Assembly (NCBI RefSeq): GCF_003011925.2 | Contig: NZ_PXXU01000005.1 | Coordinates: forward strand, 55,345 to 119,344 | DNA from: Nitrosomonas supralitoralis | Lineage (GTDB): Bacteria > Pseudomonadota > Gammaproteobacteria > Burkholderiales > Nitrosomonadaceae | Length of the DNA: 64,000 bases | Reading direction: 5' to 3' | In this document: one piece after another, positions 20,561 to 29,485 of the stretch | Layout: each line of letters opens with the position of its first letter | How positions within the stretch are numbered: position 1 is the first letter of the stretch | The notes under the pieces: model-generated | What the model saw: the letters and a program-made list of their open reading frames with translations, nothing else | Databases searched by the model: none | What the model was told of the DNA's origin: nothing | Position numbers and translations under genes: made by a program

Positions 20561-20739
20561 TTCGATTCTGCAGAAACCACAGTTCAATCAGATATCAATT
20601 CGATTAAATTCCATGTTGAATAAGCTTCTTTCTTAACCGCCATAGCGGTGTGTTTGACAGTCTATCAGGCTTTCAGTATATTCAGAAGATGTTAAGTTAT
20701 TTTTGATATCCTGTCTTAAAATTCACTGTTTGATCTTGT
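20561..20739 (+). other. rng-ketosynthase gap with a weak hairpin
   Basis: ACCGC CATA GCGGT (20636-20649) forms a short five-pair hairpin followed by GTGTTT. It might terminate rng transcripts weakly. A promoter for the ketosynthase-ACP pair should lie here, but no clear boxes were identified. Confidence 0.3.
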
Positions 20740-21957
20740 ATGCGCATCGTTGTTACTGGAATGGGAGTTGTTTCACCGATCGGTACAGGTACTGATCAGT
20801 TTTGGAATGCGGCTGTTAAAGGTACGAGCGGAATCAATGTTATTCACTGCTTTGATGCAACCGGTCAACATTCCCGTATAGCCGGGCAAGTTATTGATTT
20901 TGATCCGACTGATTTTTTGACGACCAAACAAATAGATCAAACCGATCGATTCACGCAATTGGCATTACGGGCGACTGATCTGGCACTGGCAGATGCGGGT
21001 AGTCTGGAAGACTATAGATCACGGCGTTTAGCTGTGAGCTTGGGCTCCGGTATGGGTGGATTTTCTACCTTTGAGTCTTCTGCGGTACGAAAGTTTCAAA
21101 ACAAATCCATGCCACCGTTTACTGTACCTCGCATCATGGCTAATTCGGCTGCAGCATGGATTGCAGCAAGATACGGATTAAAAGGCGCTAATCTAACGTG
21201 CAGCACGGCCTGTTCATCAGGTGCAAATGCCATTGGCATGGCGCTGGATTTGTTGCGCACAGGAAAAGCAGATGCTGTAGTTGCGGGTGGGTCGGAAGCG
21301 TGCGTATTGCCTCTGACTATGGCAGGCTTCGAGGCGTTGCACGCATTATCCACGGGTTTCAATAACGATCCGGCACACGCATCGCGTCCTTTCGCCAAAG
21401 GACGCGATGGTTTTGTCATCGGCGAGGGCGCAGGTATACTGATTCTGGAAAAAGAAGAGGACGCACAGCGACGCGGAGCCAGAATCTACGCACGGGTTGC
21501 CGGGTATGGTTGCGCTTGCGACGCAGCTCATATCGTCGCACCTGATATGGACGGACAGGTCGCGGCGATGCAAGCCGCAATTGAGGATGCTAAAATGATT
21601 TCGAATCAAGTGGATTACATCAACGCGCACGCCACTTCCACGCCGTTGGGCGATGTGATCGAAACCAAGGCAATTAAACAGTTGTTCGGTGAGCGCGCAC
21701 AAGAAATTTCCATCAGCGCCACTAAGTCATTGATCGGGCATACGATCGGCGCATCGGCGGCAATTGGCAGCATCGCCACCATCATGACGTTGCATACTGG
21801 AATGATTCATCCCACGATCAATCTCGATGCAGCGGATCCTGAATGCGATCTCAACTATACGCCCAATAATGCCGAGCGGAGGAAAGTAGAAACGGGTATG
21901 TGTAACGCATTCGGTTTTGGTGGCAATAATGCCAGTATCATTTTTACAACTCTTTAA
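20740..21957 (+). CDS. fabF: Beta-ketoacyl-ACP synthase II-like (KAS II)
   Basis: Condensing enzyme extending acyl-ACP with malonyl-ACP. 405 residues. Catalytic Cys in STACSSGANAIG, first His in NAHATSTPLGD, Lys/His in TKSLIGHTIGASAAIG, and C-terminal CNAFGFGGNNAS. The triad is complete, so it is a chain-extending rather than decarboxylating synthase. It is followed after 18 bases by its own acyl carrier protein, with no fabD, fabG or fabH nearby. That differs from the usual fabHDG-acpP-fabF order, so this may be a dedicated second pair. The symbol is used for the family. Confidence 0.85.
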   Translation: MRIVVTGMGVVSPIGTGTDQFWNAAVKGTSGINVIHCFDATGQHSRIAGQVIDFDPTDFLTTKQIDQTDRFTQLALRATDLALADAGSLEDYRSRRLAVSLGSGMGGFSTFESSAVRKFQNKSMPPFTVPRIMANSAAAWIAARYGLKGANLTCSTACSSGANAIGMALDLLRTGKADAVVAGGSEACVLPLTMAGFEALHALSTGFNNDPAHASRPFAKGRDGFVIGEGAGILILEKEEDAQRRGARIYARVAGYGCACDAAHIVAPDMDGQVAAMQAAIEDAKMISNQVDYINAHATSTPLGDVIETKAIKQLFGERAQEISISATKSLIGHTIGASAAIGSIATIMTLHTGMIHPTINLDAADPECDLNYTPNNAERRKVETGMCNAFGFGGNNASIIFTTL

Positions 21958-21975
21958 TAACAGGCGCTAGCAAAA

Positions 21976-22230
21976 ATGGACACAGCAGAATTAGAAATCA
22001 AAGTAATAGAGTTTATTGCGTCAAAAGTTGAAAATATAGACGCGTCCATGATTACTACTGCATCAAAATTTGATGAACTTGGATTCGATTCGATGGATAC
22101 TATCCAGCTTTTATTTGATGCGGAAGATACCTTTGGTGTCAGTTTTGAAGGTGAGGAAGTCAAAGGACTTCGTAGTGTGGGGGATATTATCGATTATATT
22201 AACAAGCACCCGTCGGAGAGTAATTCTTGA
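21976..22230 (+). CDS. Acyl carrier protein
   Basis: 84-residue acidic carrier with the 4'-phosphopantetheine Ser in LGFDSMDTIQLLF, a slight variant of the common (G)ADSLDTVEL of housekeeping AcpP. It directly follows the ketosynthase, probably cotranscribed. The divergence around the Ser and the pairing suggest a dedicated carrier, possibly for a special acyl chain. A role in ordinary fatty acid synthesis is not excluded. Confidence 0.88.
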   Translation: MDTAELEIKVIEFIASKVENIDASMITTASKFDELGFDSMDTIQLLFDAEDTFGVSFEGEEVKGLRSVGDIIDYINKHPSESNS

Positions 22231-22951
22231 TAACAGATTTCATGAAATATTGATCTAATTTGTGCTTCACCAAGTAGCGATGTTATTTAGTATAGACTAA
22301 GTTTTTCTTGCATCTGATCCAAAGATCCGAATTTTTTATTCATGGCTACTGTTCATGATCTCTAGGGATTCAAACAACCTAATGCGACAACGATTTATTT
22401 GATAAATGTTCATTTAAATCATAATGTAACATAATCATTGTTGGATTATCTCACAATTAATGCGAATTATATTGCAGCATACATGAAACTTAATTTAAGT
22501 TAGGCTATCTGTACATTCTACTCAGATATGGCAAGGAAAAATAGCTTCAACCAAAAAAATATGCATCGGATCGACGATGAATAGATATTCTAAGGATTTA
22601 TTGTTCCGAAAAAATAATTGATCAAGCTCTATTGGGTTTCGGAGACCAATAGGTAACTGGAAACTTAATCTTTCACAGGACAAAAGTTAAGAACTTTGAG
22701 TTTGAGTAAAATTAAATTCCCTGTGGCTTTCTTTTGCTCGGTTCGAAACGACGAAGTTATCATCAAGCTGGACAGTTTGTTTGCGAGAGAATCGCACGCT
22801 TTTTTTATCATACACTCTATTCTGTTTCAGGGATTCAATTTGATATGGTCTAAAAATTATTCTAGCAAAAGCGACATAGTAACGCGGCTAAACTCAAATG
22901 ATGGGCGATTGCCCTTGTGTAATTTTATTTGCAATTTAAGAGGATAAAATC
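22231..22951. other. Long AT-rich intergenic region
   Basis: 720 bases without a convincing gene. An open frame at 22696-22947 starts with TTG, lacks a ribosome-binding site and has unnatural composition, so I do not call it. CTATTGG (22629-22635) and CCAATAG (22646-22652) form a 7-bp hairpin with a 10-base loop. An AGAGGA ribosome-binding site for rnk ends the region. It may hold the rnk promoter or a small RNA, but nothing can be named. Confidence 0.4.
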
Positions 22952-23362
22952 GTGAAAAATATACCTTCTATTATTATCACCAGCCTGGATCAAGCACGTC
23001 TTGAGCGCTTATTCAGCTCAAAGAATTATAATCAACTCGCTGGAATGGATGCTCTCATTAATGAAATTGATCGTGCTTCAGTTGTTGAACCAACAGAAGT
23101 ACCACCTGACGTTATCACTATGAACTCGACTATTCGTTTTGTTGATGATACGAATGGCTCGGAATATCAGCTTACACTTGTTTATCCTGATGAAGCTGGC
23201 GCACCTGAAACGATCTCTATAGCGGCTCCAGTCGGAAGTGCCTTACTTGGTCTGTCTGTAGGTCAGTCTATCATGTGGCAAGTTCCCGGTGGACGAGAAT
23301 TAAGCCTGCGAGTGCTTGAGGTAGTTCGACAGCCAGAGGCAATGGGTGAATACTGTCGTTGA
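22952..23362 (+). CDS. rnk: Nucleoside diphosphate kinase regulator (Rnk)
   Basis: GreA-like C-terminal fold that binds RNA polymerase and affects nucleoside diphosphate kinase levels. 136 residues. N-terminal coiled-coil part (SLDQARLERLFSS) is short, as in Rnk and unlike GreA. The C-terminal FKBP-like part holds YQLTLVYPDEAGAPETISI, APVGSALLGLSVGQSI and WQVPGGRELSLRVLEV. GTG start at 22952 with AGAGGA nine bases upstream. Stands alone. Confidence 0.92.
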   Translation: MKNIPSIIITSLDQARLERLFSSKNYNQLAGMDALINEIDRASVVEPTEVPPDVITMNSTIRFVDDTNGSEYQLTLVYPDEAGAPETISIAAPVGSALLGLSVGQSIMWQVPGGRELSLRVLEVVRQPEAMGEYCR

Positions 23363-23525
23363 AATTATGGCCAGTACAACTATTTTAATTGTCATCAGGC
23401 CTTTAATGAGAGCAGCGCTACGCCCGACCGGATTAGCTCCAGACTTTAATCTCTGCGGATTCAATTCTCCGCCCCTTGGAGCGAAAACAGGCTGAAAACC
23501 AACAGATTGAAGAGCGCAGTTAATA

Positions 23526-23547
23526 CACCCGCTGCTTGCAGCGGGTG
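23526..23547. terminator. Strong GC-rich hairpin, terminator or REP/IS200-type palindrome
   Basis: CACCCGCTGC TT GCAGCGGGTG is a perfect 10-bp inverted repeat followed by CTTTAC, 160 bases after rnk. The poor T run argues against a simple terminator. The CCCGC..GCGGG with a TGCTTGCA centre resembles palindromes recognised by IS200/IS605-type transposases, so a REP-like origin is possible. Confidence 0.5.
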
Positions 23548-23678
23548 CTTTACTAATATGAGTTACATTTTATCTATGAAACGTTGCTATAAGTCTCAAC
23601 CGATTCTAAATAGAATCGTAATGAGATAATAAATTGATATGATTGGCAAACCATCGGTTATGAGAAAGGAAGTGTGCC

Positions 23679-23999
23679 GTGAATTCAACCTATCTTAGGT
23701 ACGATATTTCAGATGAAGGTGGAGTGTTGTTAGAGTAGTATTAGCATCGCCGAGAAGGACACTGGTAAAATATATAATGAAATAAATAATTTATGAAATT
23801 ATGTATTTTAAATTTTAAGAACCGAAGTTCTTCATAGCATGATTTTCCTCCTTCGTATGATGACGGGAAGATCACACATGGAAGAGATGCATCCTGTAAA
23901 CAATGGCTCGACATAGCCATACGTTCTGCCAAGACTTCAGCATCTTTACTTGCAGTTGATCAGATTCGATCGTTGCTCGCTCTGGGGCATATTTCGTGA
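23679..23999 (+). pseudogene. IS5-type transposase remnant (N-terminal part)
   Basis: From GTG 23679 the frame reads VNSTYLRYDISDEGGVLLE before stops at about 23737, the characteristic N-terminus of an IS5-family transposase (MNSTYLRYDISDEGW-type). A second open piece from about 23844, FPPSYDDGKITHGRDASCKQ and onward to a TGA at 23997, corresponds to the LPPDYGDWKNTHRRFCRW region. The intervening part is deleted or scrambled. It is clearly non-functional and old. Confidence 0.75.
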
Positions 24000-24008
24000 C
24001 GATACAAT

Positions 24009-26114
24009 CTAATCTCCTGTACGACTAATCGTGGTAATTTCTTGCAGATGTCTGAGGCTACGAATAACCTGTGCGAGGTGAAACCTATTGTTTACTTGCA
24101 GGATAAAGCGCATGTGCATGTATTCATTTTCACTTTCCATGATAATATCATCGATATTAGAATCGGCTTTGGCTATTTCAGCAGCAACTCGCGCCAATAC
24201 TCCTTGCCTGTTCATCGCAGTTATTTTAATGCCAGCATCAAAAGTTCGATTGATATCTTTACCCCAGGCAAGATTTAGGTGATTCTCCTGGTTTTTTGGA
24301 TTGTGTGAGATATTATTACATTCCAGCACATGAATGACTAACCCAGAATCTTTTTTGATAATACCGACGATAGGATCTCCTGGAATTGGGTGACAACATT
24401 TAGCAAATTGAACAGCTAGGCCCTCAGTTCCTAATATGGTAATAGGATTTGCGGCTTGTTCTTTGGCAATTGATTCTGACGGGGCTGTCAATCGCTTTGC
24501 TACGACCGCGGGAAGCTGTTTTCCTAAAATCATTTCAGTGAACAATTCTTCTTTGGACTTCACGCCACTATCTCGCACTAACTTATCCCATTGGGTTGCA
24601 GTAATAGAATCCGGATTAATATTAAATGAAATCAGTGCTTGATTTAACATGCGCTCACCTAATTTAACTGATTCATCATATTGAATTGTCTTCAGAAAGT
24701 GGCGAATATGTGAACGGGCTCTTCCGGTTGCAACATAACCAAGCCAGGACGGATTGGGTTTTGCATAAGGTGCTGTGACGATTTCAATACGATCACCACT
24801 TTTAAGTTTTGTGCGTAATGGTGCATTCTCGCCATTAATTTTAACGGCAACACAACAATTGCCGACATCAGAATGCACAGCATAGGCAAAATCAACGGCG
24901 GTTGATCCTCTCGGTAGAGTTAATATTTTGCCTTGAGGAGTGAAAACAAAAACATCGCCCGGAAATAAGTCAACCTTTAAATGTTCGAGGAATTCTGATG
25001 AATCAGTTGAACTACTAAGTGTTTCCACTAAACTTTGTAACCATTGACTCGTTTTTAAATGTAATTCATCAAATTCTCCGTCCAAATTTTTATAGAGCCA
25101 GTGTGAGGCTACGCCGTTTTCAGCAATTCGGTGCATTTCGGCAGTGCGAATTTGAATTTCAATAGGTATGCCGAACGGGCCTAACAGTGTGCTATGCAAA
25201 GATTGATAGTCATTGTTTTTTGGAATTGCAATGTAATCTTTGAATTTTCCGGGAATGGGTTTGTATAAACTGTGCAACATTCCTAATGCAACATAGCATG
25301 AAGGAATATCTTTGACGATAACACGGAAACCATAAATATCAAGCACCTCAGAGAATGATAAATGTTTCTCTACCATCTTCATATAAATGCTGTAAAGATG
25401 CTTTTCGCGTCCAGTCACCTCTGCATTCAGACTCGCTTCTTTGAGTTTCAGAGTGATAGCCTCAAGAATTTTTCCAACTACTTCGCGGCGATTGCCGCGC
25501 GCTGCCCTGGTTGCTTTTACCAGTACGTTATACCGCATGGGGTAAGAGAATCTAAAACCAAGCTCTTGAAGTTCCTGGTAAATATTGTTTAAACCTAATC
25601 GATGGGCGATCGGTGCATAAATTTCCAGGGTTTCACGTGCGATGCTGCGTTGTTTTGCTGGAAGCATGACTTCTAAAGTCTGCATATTATGCAAACGATC
25701 AGCCAACTTTATTAGGACGACGCGTACGTCTCGAGCCATAGCCAGCAGCATCTTGCGAAAATTTTCAGCTTGTGCCTCTTCTTGCGTTTGAAATTCAATT
25801 CTAGCAAGCTTAGAAACACCATCGACTAATTCTGCAACAGATTCACCGAATCTTTCACTTATTTCTGCTTTGGAAATATTCGTATCTTCCACCACATCAT
25901 GCAGTAAGGCAGCTGTCAAAGTAGGGGCATCGAGATGTAGCTTGCTTAGAATTCTTGCTACAGCTACAGGGTGAGAGATATATGGTTCGCCAGACTTCCG
26001 AAATTGCCCTGAATGAGCTCCTACGCCGAATGTATAAGCATTTCTGAGCTGAATGATATCTTCTGGTTTAAGATATTGTGATGTTTCTGAAAATAGAAAT
26101 TCTGCTTCTGGCAT
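24009..26114 (-). CDS. spoT: Bifunctional (p)ppGpp synthetase/hydrolase SpoT/Rel
   Basis: Makes and degrades the stringent-response alarmone. 701 residues. N-terminal HD hydrolase domain is intact (HSGQFRKSGEPYISHPVAVA, HDVVED, LIKLADRLHNMQTL). The synthetase domain has YGFRVIVKDIPSCY and KDYIAIPKNNDYQSLHSTLLGP. The TGS domain is at ~390-455 (VFTPQGKILTLPRGSTAVDFAYAVHS), and the C-terminal zinc-finger/ACT region has CCHPIPGDPIVGI. An intact HD site supports a bifunctional SpoT rather than a RelA. It follows rpoZ and gmk on the same strand, the standard proteobacterial order. Confidence 0.96.
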   Translation of the reverse strand: MPEAEFLFSETSQYLKPEDIIQLRNAYTFGVGAHSGQFRKSGEPYISHPVAVARILSKLHLDAPTLTAALLHDVVEDTNISKAEISERFGESVAELVDGVSKLARIEFQTQEEAQAENFRKMLLAMARDVRVVLIKLADRLHNMQTLEVMLPAKQRSIARETLEIYAPIAHRLGLNNIYQELQELGFRFSYPMRYNVLVKATRAARGNRREVVGKILEAITLKLKEASLNAEVTGREKHLYSIYMKMVEKHLSFSEVLDIYGFRVIVKDIPSCYVALGMLHSLYKPIPGKFKDYIAIPKNNDYQSLHSTLLGPFGIPIEIQIRTAEMHRIAENGVASHWLYKNLDGEFDELHLKTSQWLQSLVETLSSSTDSSEFLEHLKVDLFPGDVFVFTPQGKILTLPRGSTAVDFAYAVHSDVGNCCVAVKINGENAPLRTKLKSGDRIEIVTAPYAKPNPSWLGYVATGRARSHIRHFLKTIQYDESVKLGERMLNQALISFNINPDSITATQWDKLVRDSGVKSKEELFTEMILGKQLPAVVAKRLTAPSESIAKEQAANPITILGTEGLAVQFAKCCHPIPGDPIVGIIKKDSGLVIHVLECNNISHNPKNQENHLNLAWGKDINRTFDAGIKITAMNRQGVLARVAAEIAKADSNIDDIIMESENEYMHMRFILQVNNRFHLAQVIRSLRHLQEITTISRTGD

Positions 26115-26292
26115 GGAATTTAATTAATTTAGCACGACGCGTCAACCAAATTACATATTATGTTCTCAAATTAAGGTTTCAATCAATATTCAAATACTAT
26201 TGTGATTATTCACTCAAAGATTCGAGCAAGAGAATGTGCACTAGACTCAATAAATTACCAGAATCTGAAAATCTTATGTTATTGAAGTTATA

Positions 26293-26499
26293 TTACATAT
26301 TCTTTGGATTGAGAATCTCCAAACCTACCTTGCCATGGGCTACTTCACGTAATGCTACAACCGTTGGTTTGTCACGTGCGGGCTCCACCAAAGGAGCAGA
26401 GCCAATTGCCAGTTGTCTTGCACGCGTTGTTGCAACTAAAGTCATATCAAATCGGTTAGGTATTCTTTTTAAACAATCATCAACAGTTATTCGTGCCAT
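26293..26499 (-). CDS. rpoZ: RNA polymerase omega subunit
   Basis: 68 residues beginning [20 protein letters not shown], the invariant omega N-terminus, with [13 protein letters not shown] and [16 protein letters not shown]. Slightly shorter than the ~91-residue E. coli protein but typical of betaproteobacteria. It helps assemble RNA polymerase and is part of ppGpp binding site 1, which fits its place between gmk and spoT. Confidence 0.95.
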   Translation of the reverse strand: MARITVDDCLKRIPNRFDMTLVATTRARQLAIGSAPLVEPARDKPTVVALREVAHGKVGLEILNPKNM

Positions 26500-26588
26500 C
26501 GTATTCGCCTTGATTATGATAGTAATGATGTAAGAATTTTACAGTAAAAAACCTTAAACAATGGTATTTATTAAAAATAACATCAAAA

Positions 26589-27206
26589 TTATGATAGCTG
26601 TGTAACTAGAGCTTTGTACGTTATCATTTGTCGCTCTTTCCTCAAGCGTTCAGCTTTAACAATGCAAATTAGATCGTTCAGTGCTTCGTCCAGTTTACTG
26701 TTAACAATGACGTAATCAAACTCTGCAACATGACTGATTTCTTCCCGAGCCGCAGCAAGTCGTTTCTGGATGACCTCATGATTATCCTGAGCGCGAGTTT
26801 TCAACCGGGTTGCCAATGCTTCGACCGAAGGCGGAAGAATAAAAATGCCGATTGAATGAGGAAATATTTGTTTTATTTGCTTTGCTCCCTGACAATCTAT
26901 TTCAAGCAAAATATCCTGACCGAATGACATAGTTTCACTAAGCCAGTGCTGTGAGGTACCATAGAGATTGCCATAAACTTCTGCGCTTTCTACAAATTCA
27001 CCATCAAAGAGCATTTGTTTGAACTTTTGTTCGGTTACAAAATGATAGTCACGACCATCGATTTCTCCATTGCGCGGCGGTCGGGTGGTGTGTGAGGTTG
27101 ATAAACTAAGGTTTAGGCCCGACTGCAGTAAAACCCTAACCAGACTTGTTTTTCCGGCTCCTGATGGCGCACTGATAATAAATAAACAACCCGGTGTTTT
27201 AATCAT
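26589..27206 (-). CDS. gmk: Guanylate kinase
   Basis: Phosphorylates GMP to GDP. 205 residues. P-loop SAPSGAGKTSLV near residue 12, GMP-binding TSHTTRPPRNGEIDGRDYHFV, LLEIDCQGAKQI and the lid region RLKTRAQDNHEVIQKRL. It stands ahead of rpoZ-spoT on the minus strand. GMP kinase is itself a ppGpp target in some bacteria, a functional link to its neighbour. Confidence 0.96.
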   Translation of the reverse strand: MIKTPGCLFIISAPSGAGKTSLVRVLLQSGLNLSLSTSHTTRPPRNGEIDGRDYHFVTEQKFKQMLFDGEFVESAEVYGNLYGTSQHWLSETMSFGQDILLEIDCQGAKQIKQIFPHSIGIFILPPSVEALATRLKTRAQDNHEVIQKRLAAAREEISHVAEFDYVIVNSKLDEALNDLICIVKAERLRKERQMITYKALVTQLS

Positions 27207-27245
27207 AATACTTGTACCTAGCCAACTTTTTATGCCAGTGATTTC

Positions 27246-28871
27246 TTATTTTGTGTTAAGAGCGATCATGATTTGTCCTTTCATGATTCTAACAAGCTTC
27301 GCTTCATCGTCCGTTATTCCTTCAGACGATTCTGTATCGCGGTCTGCATAAATTAGACCCATAGGTTTTTTATTTACTACTAAAGGAAGTATAAGGATGC
27401 TGCATGCATCGGGTAATAGGGTTGTATGCCACAATGGTATGAGTCTACGTATTCTGGGTATAAAAGCATTTGAAATGTCGAGATCTATATTTCTTTGCAT
27501 TGCAAGATGAAATAAATCATTTGTAGGAACGGCAGAGAAATTGAAATGTTTTTGGTACTCTAAATTCTTTTTGCCTAATGAACTGCGTGCACGAAATGAG
27601 TTTATTTTAGAATCTCTAAGGCATAATGTAATAAAACGAAATCCAAGTGCAGCATAAAGTGAATCCAGGCTCAAGCTAATAAGATTTTCAAGTCTATATT
27701 CACCTGATGCCATCATTTCAGTGGTATTTTGAATACCGTTTAGAAGTAAAATCGATGCATTATATGGTTTGTTGCTGGAAAAGCGTTCAGTAACTTGTAG
27801 GTTATGAGTTTCAACGGTATTTAGCGTTAATTCACTGATTAAATTTTCTTCTGCCGCGACATCAAATTCGCAATGTGCTGAAGAATCTTGATTAATTTTA
27901 TTTCTCTTGTCCACAGGAGCCAGGTCTGAACTGATGAGAAGTTCACGAGCTTCAAGGTTTGCCTTATTGATTAATTCATCCAGTACCGGCATAGTCAGAT
28001 TAAGTACTTTACCAAAACGGTGAAGCAGTTTGTTTTTTAGCACGATATCTTCATTTTTGTTGACACTTAGAATAAGTGGCGCTGCTTTCTCACAAAATTC
28101 TGCTGCTACCCTCATCCATTCTTGTTTGTTCTTGGGTGTAATCAAGGTGTTATCAGGCTTTGCATTGAGAGCTTGTATTACATTAGCAGGCACATTCCAT
28201 TTTTCTAACAAAGTTTCAGTCAAAGCATCAAGCCTGAAACCAAGCACCTGCATGGATGCTTGTGCTGGCGAGTGCTGACCTTGAGCGGCAAGTGACATCA
28301 TTTCGTGATAAAGATCGGGTTTATAGGTAGCTAATAAAATACGCCCTAGATTCTTGAATAGAGCAGCAATAGAAATTTCTTCAATATCCTTGGTGAATGA
28401 AGTTAGCGCAGCCAATTTACGACTAATCATGCCCGCAGCCAATGCGCAAATTAATTCGATGCGAACATGTGTTGCATGTTTTGCAGGCATTCCATCAACC
28501 AGCAGTATGGCCAAAGCACTGGTTTTAACAGAATCAAATCCTAATAAGTATATTGCCTTATTAATGCTGGAAATTTCTTTGTTTGTAATTGCTTTGAAAG
28601 CTGCAGAATTGGATAAACGCAAGATCTTCTGTGTTAAAGATACATCGGATAAAACATAATAAGTCAATTGTTGTATTGATTGATCATCAGATGAAGATAG
28701 TCTAACAATCCGTGCAATGGAACTGCCAAGTGCCGGAAGGTTAGGATCATTAGCGACAGCTTCGATCAAACTATCTTTAATAGTTTTGGAATCGTCTTTG
28801 GTTGCCGGCACACGGTCAGTGGTGTTTGATGAGCATGGAGGGATATGGTTTTTTTGTATCGGTCTCATCAT
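27246..28871 (-). CDS. HDOD-domain signalling protein with C-terminal GAF-like domain
   Basis: 541 residues. The HDOD domain (~35-245) has LPALGSSIARIVRLSSSDDQ, YYVLSDVSLTQKILRLSNSAAF and YLLGFDSVKTSALAILLV. It lacks the catalytic HD pair of phosphodiesterases, as HDOD domains do. The last ~165 residues (from ILLLNGIQNTTEMM) look like a GAF sensor, with LYAALGFRFITLCL and LILPLVVNKKPMGLIYADRD. Function is presumably signalling or regulation of motility or surface behaviour. Such proteins are rarely assigned precisely. It lies 40 bases upstream of gmk and could be cotranscribed with gmk-rpoZ-spoT. Confidence 0.8.
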   Translation of the reverse strand: MMRPIQKNHIPPCSSNTTDRVPATKDDSKTIKDSLIEAVANDPNLPALGSSIARIVRLSSSDDQSIQQLTYYVLSDVSLTQKILRLSNSAAFKAITNKEISSINKAIYLLGFDSVKTSALAILLVDGMPAKHATHVRIELICALAAGMISRKLAALTSFTKDIEEISIAALFKNLGRILLATYKPDLYHEMMSLAAQGQHSPAQASMQVLGFRLDALTETLLEKWNVPANVIQALNAKPDNTLITPKNKQEWMRVAAEFCEKAAPLILSVNKNEDIVLKNKLLHRFGKVLNLTMPVLDELINKANLEARELLISSDLAPVDKRNKINQDSSAHCEFDVAAEENLISELTLNTVETHNLQVTERFSSNKPYNASILLLNGIQNTTEMMASGEYRLENLISLSLDSLYAALGFRFITLCLRDSKINSFRARSSLGKKNLEYQKHFNFSAVPTNDLFHLAMQRNIDLDISNAFIPRIRRLIPLWHTTLLPDACSILILPLVVNKKPMGLIYADRDTESSEGITDDEAKLVRIMKGQIMIALNTK

Positions 28872-29010
28872 AATTTTTAAAGGATATTGATATATATGAA
28901 ATAATTAAATATTTCCACTCATATCAGAATCTTCGGTTGAATGCTACAGAAACTTAAAGTATTTTGTGTTTTATTGTTATCGACACAAATAGAATTTCAT
29001 TGATAAAAAA

Positions 29011-29475
29011 TTAATAAATACCATGTTTGGTAAAATAATCCTGATGATATTCCTCTGCGACATAAAATTGGCCGGCAGGTAAAATTTCCGTTACGATCGG
29101 GTCTTTCCAGCGTTTGCTTGTCTGCAGTTTATCTTTGAATTCTTTTGCAGATTTCTCTTGTTCTGGTGTGAAATAAAAAATGACTGAACGGTATTGCTCA
29201 CCTATATCCGGGCCTTGCCGGTTCTGCGTGGTAGGATCATGACAGTTCCAAAATTTATCTAACAAGTTTTCAATAGAGATATCAGTTGAATCATACTCTA
29301 CAAGTACCACTTCAATATGTCCGGTAGTGCCGGTGCAGACCGCAGTGTAAGTAGGATTAACCGTATGCCCGCCAGAATAACCACAGATTACGTTAGTAAC
29401 CCCTTTAATGCGGCGAAAAGTTGCTTCGACTCCCCAGAAACAGCCTGCGCCAAAAATGATCTTGCTTGCTGTCAT
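29011..29475 (-). CDS. msrA: Peptide methionine sulfoxide reductase MsrA
   Basis: Repairs S-methionine sulfoxide. 154 residues from ATG 29475. Catalytic Cys in GAGCFWGVEATF, then VICGYSGGHTVNPTY, FWNCHDPTTQNRQGPDIGEQYRS and AEEYHQDY. It lacks the long C-terminal extension with resolving cysteines of E. coli MsrA. Starts 11 bases after the dsbA stop, so the two redox genes form an operon. Confidence 0.95.
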   Translation of the reverse strand: MTASKIIFGAGCFWGVEATFRRIKGVTNVICGYSGGHTVNPTYTAVCTGTTGHIEVVLVEYDSTDISIENLLDKFWNCHDPTTQNRQGPDIGEQYRSVIFYFTPEQEKSAKEFKDKLQTSKRWKDPIVTEILPAGQFYVAEEYHQDYFTKHGIY

Positions 29476-29485
29476 CAATATCTAC

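Larger units (their letters stand above)
23363..24008. other. Intergenic region with palindromic hairpins and IS debris
   Basis: Holds the hairpin at 23526-23547, a weaker palindrome around 23455-23485 (CTCCGCCCCTTGGAGCG), and the decayed IS5-type transposase at 23679-23999. No intact gene was seen. The region separates rnk from the convergent spoT block. Confidence 0.55.

Noticed and set aside
22696..22947. 83-codon frame before rnk
   Set aside because: TTG start without a ribosome-binding site and protein-like features absent.
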